A stretch of DNA of 12,457 bases from VBCK01 sp035939615 (GTDB lineage Bacteria; Pseudomonadota; Gammaproteobacteria; Burkholderiales; Burkholderiaceae_F): NCBI GenBank assembly GCA_035939615.1, contig DASZFP010000073.1:1-12457 (forward strand), in the 5' to 3' direction. Shown here piece by piece: positions 7,524-12,457 of this stretch. The first letter of the stretch is position 1, and every line of letters starts with the position of its first letter. The notes under the pieces were generated by a model that worked only from the letters and a program-made list of their open reading frames with translations, did no database searches and was not told the DNA's origin. The translations under genes were made by a program, and so were the position numbers.

Positions 7524-7988
7524 ATGGACCTCTCGGTAAACGAAACGAAGATGCAGGTGACGGCGGCTGACGACACGCCGCTGCTGTGGGTGCTGCGCGA
7601 CCACCTGGGAATGACCGGCACCAAGTTCGGCTGCGGAATGGCACTGTGCGGAGCCTGCACCGTGCTGCTGGACGGTCAGCCGACCCGCTCGTGCATGATG
7701 CCCATATCTTCAGTTGCCGGCAAAAAGATCACCACGATCGAAGGCGTTGGCGCCACGCCCGCCGGCCGGGCCGTGCAGGATGCCTGGCTGACGCTGGACG
7801 TGCCCCAGTGCGGCTACTGTCAGGCCGGGCAGATCATGTCGGCCGCGGCACTGCTCAGGAGCAATTCCCGGCCGAGCGACGCCGACATCGATGCCGCCAT
7901 GACGGGCAACATCTGTCGCTGCGGCACCTATCCGCGCATCCGTGCGGCCATCAAGACGGCTGCGGGCAAGCTGGGCGCCACGAAATGA
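7524..7988 (+). CDS. iorA: [2Fe-2S] small subunit of a molybdenum hydroxylase (IorA-like)
   Basis: This 154-residue subunit passes electrons from the molybdenum centre through two [2Fe-2S] clusters. The N-terminal ferredoxin fold (Fer2) ligates one cluster with C37, C42, C45 and C57 (C-x4-C-x2-C-x11-C). The helical Fer2_2 domain ligates the second with C96, C99, C131 and C133 (CGYC ... CRCG). All eight ligands and the usual length for this family are present. No signal peptide is seen, so export would need piggy-backing on the Tat signal of the large subunit. The ATG at 7524 is the only sensible start, as the longer open frame upstream overlaps the glycine-zipper gene; the ribosome site is weak (GGGAT). 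The stop overlaps the large-subunit start (ATGA). The closest named family is isoquinoline 1-oxidoreductase alpha subunit; related enzymes oxidise aldehydes, so the substrate is open. Confidence 0.93.
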   Translation: MDLSVNETKMQVTAADDTPLLWVLRDHLGMTGTKFGCGMALCGACTVLLDGQPTRSCMMPISSVAGKKITTIEGVGATPAGRAVQDAWLTLDVPQCGYCQAGQIMSAAALLRSNSRPSDADIDAAMTGNICRCGTYPRIRAAIKTAAGKLGATK

Positions 7989-10312
7989 GCGCCGTCATGA
8001 AGTCGCCGGTCGACCGGCCTGGGCTGAACCGGCGTCAGTTCATCACCCGCGTGGGTGCACTGGGTGGGCTGGTGCTGATCGCCGGGGCTGCGGACGTGGT
8101 CAAGGCGGAGGAGGCGAGGAAGTACGGCGTCGACAGCATGCCGCATGGCTGGAGCGACAACCCGCTGGCCTTCGTCGCCATCGGCGAAGACGGCATCGTC
8201 ACCATCGTCGTGCACCGCTCCGAGATGGGCCAGGGTGTGCGCACCGGAATGCCGCTGATCGTGGCCGACGAGTTGGAAGCCGACTGGAGCAAGGTGCGCG
8301 TGGCACAGGCGCCCGCGGACGAACAGAAATTCGGCAACCAGGACACCGACGGTTCGCGCAGCACGCGACACTTCTTCGAGCCAATGCGCCGCTGCGGCGC
8401 GGCTGCGCGCGTCATGCTGGAGCAGGCCGCGGCGGCCAGCTGGGGCGTACCGGTCGGCGAGGTACATGCGCTCAACCACGAAGTGCTCCATCGCGCGAGC
8501 GGGCGCAAGCTCGGCTACGGCGCGCTGGCGCGCGCGGCGGCCCAACTGCCCGTGCCGCCACGCGAATCGCTGCGCCTGAAAGAACCGGCTCGATTCCGCT
8601 ATATCGGCAAGGGCAGAACGCACCTGGCCGACGGGGGCGACATCGTCGCCGGCAGGGCGCACTACGGCATCGACACGCGGCTGGACGGCATGCTCTACGC
8701 CGTGGTCGCGCGATCGCCGGTGCTGGGCGGCAAGGTGGTGCACTACGACGCCACCGAAGCACTGAAGATGGCTGGCGTGGTCAAGATCCTTGAGATTCAG
8801 GTCAATGTGCCGTCCGCCAGGTTCCACCCGATGAACGGGGTGGCGGTCGTCGCCACGGATACGTGGATCGCCATCAAGGCGCGCAATGCGCTCAAGGTGC
8901 AATGGGACGACGGGCCGCACGGCGCCTACGACTCCAAGGCGTACCGCGCCGAGCTGGAGCAGGCCGCGCGCAAGCCCGGCCAGGTGTTGCGTGAAGTCGG
9001 CGACGTCGACGGCGCCATGAGCCGGGCCGCGCGCAAAGTCGAGGCCGAGTACTACCTGCCGCACCTCGCCCACGCCACCATGGAACCGCCGGCTGCGGTG
9101 GCGCGCATCGTCGACGGTCGCTGCGAGGTATGGGCCGCGGTACAGGCACCGCAGGTCACGCGCGAAGACGTCGCCAAGCACCTGGGCTTGCCGTTCGAAA
9201 ACGTCACGGTCCATGTGACGCTGCTGGGCGGCGGTTTCGGCCGCAAGTCCAAACCGGACTTCGCGATCGAAGCCGCACTGCTGTCGCAGCGGCTCGGCGG
9301 CAAGCCGGTCAAGGTCACCTGGACGCGCGAGGACGACCTCCACAATGACTATCTGCACACCGTGTCGGTGGAACACCTGCAAGCCGGACTGGACGCCGGG
9401 GGCAAGCCGGTCGCGTGGCTGCACCGCAGCGTCGCGCCGAGCATCGTCTCGTTGTTCGGCCCCGATCCCAAGCACGAGGCGCCGTTCGAGCAGGGCATGG
9501 GTCTGATCAACCTGCCGTACGACATTCCCAACCTGCGCATCGAGAATCCGGAAGCGGTCGCGCATACCCGTATCGGCTGGTTCCGGTCGGTGTCCAACAT
9601 TCCGCACGCCTTTGCCGTGCAGTCGTTCGTGGCCGAACTGGCGGCTGGGGCCCGCCGCGACCACCGCGACTATCTGCTCGAGCTGATCGGACCGCCCCGG
9701 CTGATCGATCCGACGGCGCTGAAGGACAGCTGGAACTACACGGAATCGCCGCAGCGATACCCGGTCGACACGGGCCGGCTGCGCCGCGTGATCGAAACCG
9801 CAACGCGCCAAGCCGGCTGGGGCCGCAAGCTGCCCAAGGGCCGCGGACTGGGGCTGGCGGCTCATTACAGCTTTGTCAGCTACACGGCCGCAGTGGTCGA
9901 GGTCGAGATCGGCAGCAAGGGCGAGCTCGCCATCCCGCGGGTCGATATCGCCTTCGACTGCGGCCCGCAGGTCAACCCCGACCGCATCCGCTCGCAGCTG
10001 GAAGGCGCCGTCGTCATGGGTGTGAGCCTGGCGAGCCTGGGCGAGATCACGTTCAAGAATGGACGGGTCGAGCAGGACAACTTCCATCAGTATCAGGTGA
10101 CGCGCATCGACGCGGCGCCGCGCGAGATCCGGGTGCATCTGCTGCCGAGCTCCGACTGGTCGGTGCCGTTGGGCGGCGTGGGCGAGCCGGGCCTTCCGCC
10201 GATCGCACCGGCGCTGTGCAACGCGATCTTCGCCGCTACCGGCCAGCGCATCCGCCAGCTGCCGATCCGCGATCAGCTGGCGAGCGGCGGATCGGAAGCG
10301 GCCGGAAGGTGA
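7985..10312 (+). CDS. iorB: Molybdopterin-binding large subunit, Tat-exported (IorB / aldehyde dehydrogenase type)
   Basis: This 775-residue catalytic subunit belongs to the xanthine dehydrogenase family and hydroxylates N-heterocycles or oxidises aldehydes at a Mo-cytosine-dinucleotide centre. A Tat signal is clear: NRRQFI with R16 R17, then a mild hydrophobic stretch (GALGGLVLIAGAA). Cofactor-binding motifs include MGQGVRTGMP near residue 81 and GGGFGRKSKPDFAIEAAL near 415; the C-terminal GGVGEPGLPPIAP supplies the catalytic base, Glu734. No FAD domain is present, as expected for IorAB-like two-subunit enzymes, so electrons must leave by way of the small subunit to an external acceptor. The ATG at 7985 overlaps the small-subunit stop by 4 bp; a longer frame upstream lies inside that gene and is rejected. 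The stop overlaps the GTG of the DoxX gene. The symbol is by family, and the true substrate is unknown. Confidence 0.93.
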   Translation: MSAVMKSPVDRPGLNRRQFITRVGALGGLVLIAGAADVVKAEEARKYGVDSMPHGWSDNPLAFVAIGEDGIVTIVVHRSEMGQGVRTGMPLIVADELEADWSKVRVAQAPADEQKFGNQDTDGSRSTRHFFEPMRRCGAAARVMLEQAAAASWGVPVGEVHALNHEVLHRASGRKLGYGALARAAAQLPVPPRESLRLKEPARFRYIGKGRTHLADGGDIVAGRAHYGIDTRLDGMLYAVVARSPVLGGKVVHYDATEALKMAGVVKILEIQVNVPSARFHPMNGVAVVATDTWIAIKARNALKVQWDDGPHGAYDSKAYRAELEQAARKPGQVLREVGDVDGAMSRAARKVEAEYYLPHLAHATMEPPAAVARIVDGRCEVWAAVQAPQVTREDVAKHLGLPFENVTVHVTLLGGGFGRKSKPDFAIEAALLSQRLGGKPVKVTWTREDDLHNDYLHTVSVEHLQAGLDAGGKPVAWLHRSVAPSIVSLFGPDPKHEAPFEQGMGLINLPYDIPNLRIENPEAVAHTRIGWFRSVSNIPHAFAVQSFVAELAAGARRDHRDYLLELIGPPRLIDPTALKDSWNYTESPQRYPVDTGRLRRVIETATRQAGWGRKLPKGRGLGLAAHYSFVSYTAAVVEVEIGSKGELAIPRVDIAFDCGPQVNPDRIRSQLEGAVVMGVSLASLGEITFKNGRVEQDNFHQYQVTRIDAAPREIRVHLLPSSDWSVPLGGVGEPGLPPIAPALCNAIFAATGQRIRQLPIRDQLASGGSEAAGR

Positions 10313-10764
10313 CCGGATACGGGCCGTCCATCGCTCCCCAACCGGGGACTGCGCCATGGCGTGATCTGGCGTCGCTCTTCGGTCGCGTCGGGCTGGGGCT
10401 GGTCTTCGTGTGGTCCGGCTACGGCAAGTTCGCCGACATGGCCCCGACGATCGGGTACATGCAGGCCCACGGAATGGCCGCCGCTGACTTTCTGATCTGG
10501 CCCGCGGCCCTGGTCGAAATGGCGGCCGGTGCGCTGCTCATTGCTGGCTGGAGCGCGCGCTGGGCGGCACTGGCACTGGCCGCATTCACGGTGGCCGCCA
10601 CGCTGATCTTTCACACGTACTGGAACGCCGCGCCCGACCTCGCCCTGAACCAGCAGATTCAGTTCATGAAAAACCTGGCGATCCTGGGCGGGCTGTTAAC
10701 GGTGTTCGCGCACGGCTCCGGACGCTACTCGCTCGATCGGTGGGAGCGCGGCGACTCCGCTTAA
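10309..10764 (+). CDS. DoxX-family integral membrane protein, GTG start
   Basis: This protein of about 151 residues has four membrane helices (about 20-38, 58-80, 83-103 and 118-138). It shows DoxX family features: GRVGLGLVFVWSGYGKF in helix 1 and FHTYW followed by NQQIQFMKNLAILGGLL in the last part. DoxX/DoxD proteins are linked to quinone-associated redox work, for example the thiosulfate:quinone oxidoreductase of Acidianus, but most bacterial members are uncharacterised. The start is GTG at 10309-10311, overlapping the TGA of the molybdenum subunit gene (GTGA, 4 bp); no in-frame ATG precedes helix 1. This coupling suggests a joint function with the hydroxylase, perhaps as quinone reductase or membrane anchor, which is inference. 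Its TAA at 10762-10764 interlocks with the stop of a convergent lipoprotein gene. Confidence 0.9.
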   Translation: MTGYGPSIAPQPGTAPWRDLASLFGRVGLGLVFVWSGYGKFADMAPTIGYMQAHGMAAADFLIWPAALVEMAAGALLIAGWSARWAALALAAFTVAATLIFHTYWNAAPDLALNQQIQFMKNLAILGGLLTVFAHGSGRYSLDRWERGDSA

Positions 10765-10952
10765 AAGAATTGTCCGCTCGATGGCCGGTCGTCGGGAGCC
10801 GTTGCGTTCATGCTGCCCGAGACCGCATCCGAGCTCTTCAGGTTGAAGTTGACCGCGTCGGCGCTCGAGTCGACCCCCGTTCCCATGGCCGCGCAGCCTG
10901 TCACCAGCAGCCCCAGCAGCGGCAGCCCCAGCCTTACGATCCAGTGTCTCAT
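10761..10952 (-). CDS. Short lipoprotein, possibly 3'-truncated
   Basis: This 63-residue protein has a lipoprotein signal (MRHWIVRLGLPLLGLLVTGC) with lipobox VTGC and lipidated Cys20, preceded by GGAAAA at a normal distance. The mature part is only 44 residues and includes VNFNLKSSDAVSGSMNATAP and ends SSGQFF. From memory, small lipoproteins with an SSDxxSGTMxATL-type segment continue past a GxFF motif for some tens of residues, so this copy may have lost its end; translation beyond the TAA gives nothing that looks like a continuation. Alternatively it is a natural short form. Its TAA lies on the reverse of TTAA at 10761-10764, which is also the stop of the convergent DoxX gene. It is on the same strand as, and 135 bp downstream of, the ACT-domain gene. 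Function unknown. Confidence 0.65.
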   Translation of the reverse strand: MRHWIVRLGLPLLGLLVTGCAAMGTGVDSSADAVNFNLKSSDAVSGSMNATAPDDRPSSGQFF

Positions 10953-11087
10953 CGCTTTTCCAGTCCGTCTCCGTCGGCACGATCGCCGCCGGTTTGTGCT
11001 GGTCAGCGTGCCGGGCGGGGGTCTCCAGACGATGTCACGACGCTCGCAGCGAATGTCATCCGTAATACGCCAGCGGGCCAGGCGCGA
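10953..11087. other. Intergenic region between ACT-domain gene and short lipoprotein gene
   Basis: These 135 bp separate two minus-strand genes. Apart from the ribosome site of the lipoprotein gene next to 10952, I see no hairpin with a T run, no promoter and no small coding frame with a ribosome site. Confidence 0.4.
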
Positions 11088-11501
11088 TCAACGCGCGCCC
11101 AGCAGTTTGGCGGCGCGCGCCACGGCCAGCGGCTTGACCCAGAAGATCGCGCCGTAGTGGCCGTCGCCGGTGCTGACGGCATCCATCGCGGTGATGTTGA
11201 TCTTCGCGGCGGCGAGCTTGTCGAGCGTCTCGTTCATCGCCCCGACCCGGTCGTCGCCCTGCAGCAGAAATCCGCTCTTGCGCGGGCTCAGCTTGAGCTT
11301 CAGCGTCTTGGCGGCGAGCTTGAAGGCGGCGGAATCTTCGGGAACCAGATCGAGCTGGCCTTTGCGAGCGCTCGGAAAACCGGAGAACGCCAGCAGGTTG
11401 ATGCCCGCCGCAGCGAGCGCCGACAGAACTTTCGCGCATTCTCCCGGCCGGTCGGGAACCACGACGTAGAAGTAATCGACCTTGCGCACGGTGTCGCTCA
11501 T
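11088..11501 (-). CDS. Tandem ACT-domain protein
   Basis: This 137-residue protein consists of two ACT domains and nothing else. The first covers about residues 8-68 (DYFYVVVPDRPGECAKVLSA, with the DRPGE ligand turn); the second about 76-135 (SGFLLQGDDRVGAMNETLDK and INITAMDAVSTGDGHYGAIF). Free-standing ACT pairs usually bind a small ligand, often an amino acid, and act as sensors or regulators; no catalytic domain is present and the ligand cannot be told here. AAAGGAG lies 5 nt before the ATG. The gene follows the sigma factor by 46 bp on the same strand and may share its transcript. I see no clear functional link between the two beyond proximity. Confidence 0.9.
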   Translation of the reverse strand: MSDTVRKVDYFYVVVPDRPGECAKVLSALAAAGINLLAFSGFPSARKGQLDLVPEDSAAFKLAAKTLKLKLSPRKSGFLLQGDDRVGAMNETLDKLAAAKINITAMDAVSTGDGHYGAIFWVKPLAVARAAKLLGAR

Positions 11502-11547
11502 ATTCGCTCCTTTCGACGCAAATGGACCAGTCGCAGCAGCAATCGCT

Positions 11548-12099
11548 CTACTTCAAGCTCGCGCGCAGGATCAGGCGCGCCTTTTCCCAGTCGCGCTGCA
11601 CCGTGCGCTCGGTCACGCCGAGCGTCTCGGCAATCTCCTGCTCACTGTAGCCGCCGAAGTAGCGCATCTCGACGACCTGGGCCAGGCGGGCGTCGGCCTG
11701 CTCCAGGTCCTTCAGCGCTTCATGGATCCTGAGGATCGATTCCTCGCCTTCGGCCAGGTTCTCGATCAGCTCGGTGTTGAGCGTCAGCGGCGAGACGCCC
11801 CCGCCGCGGCGCTCCGCCAGCCGCTCCCGGGCGCTGTCGACGATGACCGAGCGCATCACACGCGCGGCGTACCCGAAAAACGCCCGCCGGTCCTCGATCC
11901 GCAGCTGTCCGACCCGGACGAACCTGAGATACGACTCGTGCACCAGCGACGTCGTATCCAGCAGGGTATTGCGTCCCCCGTCGCGTAACCGGGAGCGGGC
12001 CATGCGGCGCAGCTCGTCATAGGTCGCCGCAAATAGCGCATCCCGGGCATTGTCGTCGCCCTCCTGCATTCTGGCCAGAAGCTGGGTGATCTGCCCCAA
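11548..12099 (-). CDS. ECF RNA polymerase sigma factor, TIGR02999 / Sigma70_ECF type
   Basis: This 183-residue sigma factor should direct RNA polymerase to a small regulon. It begins GQITQLLARMQEGDDNARDA, the normal start for this family. Region 2 covers about residues 18-90 (YDELRRMARSRLRDGG, then DTTSLVHESYLRF and RRAFFGYAARVMRSVIVDSA). Region 4 covers about 125-180 with a helix-turn-helix (GYSEQEIAETLGVTERTVQR) that reads the -35 element. The start is TTG at 12097-12099, 5 nt after GGGAGG; the longer ATG form from 12156 adds 19 residues unlike the family, and the start chosen gives the usual length. Members of this group are often found next to Ser/Thr kinases rather than classical anti-sigma factors, but neither is present within the window. 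Its targets are unknown; the divergent small membrane gene is the nearest candidate. Confidence 0.92.
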   Translation of the reverse strand: MGQITQLLARMQEGDDNARDALFAATYDELRRMARSRLRDGGRNTLLDTTSLVHESYLRFVRVGQLRIEDRRAFFGYAARVMRSVIVDSARERLAERRGGGVSPLTLNTELIENLAEGEESILRIHEALKDLEQADARLAQVVEMRYFGGYSEQEIAETLGVTERTVQRDWEKARLILRASLK

Positions 12100-12104
12100 G
12101 CCTG

Positions 12105-12110
12105 CCTCCC
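12105..12110 (-). promoter_or_regulatory. Shine-Dalgarno GGGAGG that decides the sigma TTG start
   Basis: On the minus strand GGGAGG is followed after 5 nt by TTG GGG CAG ATC. This placement, with the family-typical GQITQLL start, supports TTG over the upstream ATG at 12154-12156. Confidence 0.65.
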
Positions 12111-12140
12111 TACCCTGAGTTGTTATGCCTCGCAGGGTGT

Positions 12141-12169
12141 ATTTGACGCCCCGCACGGACGTTTAGCAA
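12141..12169 (-). promoter_or_regulatory. Possible weak sigma-70 promoter for the sigma/ACT genes
   Basis: On the minus strand TTGCTA (12164-12169) and TCAAAT (12141-12146) are separated by 17 bp and lie upstream of the sigma gene start. Each matches the housekeeping hexamers at four of six positions. This is pattern matching only; an ECF-type promoter elsewhere in 12100-12296 is equally possible. Confidence 0.22.
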
Positions 12170-12213
12170 CCGCTTCCGGCTTCGACCGAGGCCGCAGCGA
12201 TGTCGTGAAACGC

Positions 12214-12225
12214 CGCATCGATGCG
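12214..12225. repeat. Perfect 12-bp palindrome CGCATCGATGCG
   Basis: This self-complementary 12-mer lies in the 197-bp divergent region between the sigma gene and the small membrane gene. It could be a binding site for a dimeric regulator. No run of T follows and it has no loop, so it is not a terminator. A chance occurrence in GC-rich DNA is quite possible. Confidence 0.3.
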
Positions 12226-12296
12226 TTCTTGAAAGTGAGGCAGTCCAACGCGATCTGCCGACCCATAGACCTCAGTTTTTTACCCGGAGAAATGCC

Positions 12297-12440
12297 ATGA
12301 TCAATCCCAACCGCAGGCCCTCATGCTGGACCGCGACTTCCGTTGCCACCGCCCTGATTCTGGTGGTCGTGCTGGCAATGGCCGGCTCGGTCCTGATCGA
12401 CACGCTCAACGGTGCGAGCCCGGTCACCGTGACCGCGTAG
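12297..12440 (+). CDS. Small single-helix membrane peptide (47 residues)
   Basis: The short frame runs from ATG at 12297 to TAG at 12438-12440 and has a good GGAG site 7 nt upstream (12286-12289). The product begins MINPNRRPSCWTATS, polar and basic, then has one strongly hydrophobic helix (about residues 16-34, VATALILVVVLAMAGSVLI) and a short polar tail (DTLNGASPVTVTA). By charge it should sit N-in, C-out in the inner membrane, or be an uncleaved or cleaved export signal with a tiny mature part. I do not recognise a family. It is divergent from the ECF sigma gene, with 197 bp between start codons. The coding potential is plausible because of the ribosome site and the coherent helix, but such a short frame could be fortuitous. 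Confidence 0.6.
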   Translation: MINPNRRPSCWTATSVATALILVVVLAMAGSVLIDTLNGASPVTVTA

Positions 12441-12457
12441 CGCATCGCAGCCCGCGG

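Noticed and set aside
7928..10357. 809-codon minus-strand open frame opposite the molybdenum subunit
   Set aside because: It is a shadow of a conserved gene with all motifs on the plus strand; the product is Arg/His/Ala/Gln-rich without domains or a ribosome site.
10740..11732. 330-codon plus-strand open frame across the lipoprotein, ACT and sigma genes
   Set aside because: It runs antisense to three minus-strand genes, two of which have clear domains and ribosome sites, and shows no domain itself.
12292..12300. ATG CCA TGA mini-frame overlapping the start of the 47-residue gene
   Set aside because: Its start is only 2 nt after GGAG, too close for initiation; it is most likely chance.
1..12457. 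CRISPR arrays, insertion sequences, tRNA or rRNA genes, riboswitches
   Set aside because: Reading both strands showed no regularly spaced repeats, transposase-like proteins, tRNA cloverleaf signatures or known riboswitch cores; the window appears to be ordinary dense coding DNA.

Overview
The window is high-GC, Gram-negative chromosomal DNA with tightly packed genes and no mobile element, tRNA, rRNA or CRISPR array that I can see. A tripartite RND pump with an outer-membrane lipoprotein, a Tat-exported molybdenum enzyme, several lipoproteins and a TIGR02999-type ECF sigma factor together suggest a beta- or gammaproteobacterium. Xanthomonadales or Burkholderiales relatives are my guess, but the exact taxon cannot be fixed from the sequence alone.

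Layout. (1) 1-5541, plus strand: a three-gene RND efflux operon (permease cut off by the left window edge, periplasmic adaptor, outer-membrane factor) joined by 11-bp and 4-bp overlaps. (2) 5410-6374, minus strand: a COG4280-type membrane protein with an apparent CTG start and a clear internal duplication, followed with a 4-bp overlap by a 72-residue two-helix membrane protein. The 3' end of the small gene overlaps the end of the outer-membrane factor by 132 bp on the opposite strand. (3) 6506-10764, plus strand: a His-rich secreted protein, a glycine-zipper lipoprotein, a two-subunit molybdenum hydroxylase of the isoquinoline 1-oxidoreductase/aldehyde dehydrogenase type (IorA/IorB-like), and a DoxX-family membrane protein. 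The last three genes overlap at ATGA and GTGA and should be translated together. (4) 10761-12099, minus strand: a short lipoprotein, a tandem ACT-domain protein and the ECF sigma factor. (5) 12297-12440, plus strand: a 47-residue single-helix membrane peptide transcribed away from the sigma gene.

How the parts may work together. The first operon should export a toxic or amphiphilic compound across both membranes. The middle operon should build a periplasmic Mo/[2Fe-2S] hydroxylase whose own electron acceptor is not encoded next to it. The DoxX protein, translationally coupled to it, is the best local candidate for passing electrons to the quinone pool or anchoring the enzyme at the membrane; this is inference. 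The COG4280 protein has paired ExxE motifs resembling iron permeases and is divergent from a His-rich periplasmic protein, which hints at metal handling but is not proven. The sigma factor has no anti-sigma gene or kinase beside it within the window.

The longest intergenic stretches are 131 bp (6375-6505), 135 bp (10953-11087) and 197 bp (12100-12296). Genes are so closely packed that both convergent gene pairs overlap and leave no room for an ordinary intergenic terminator.
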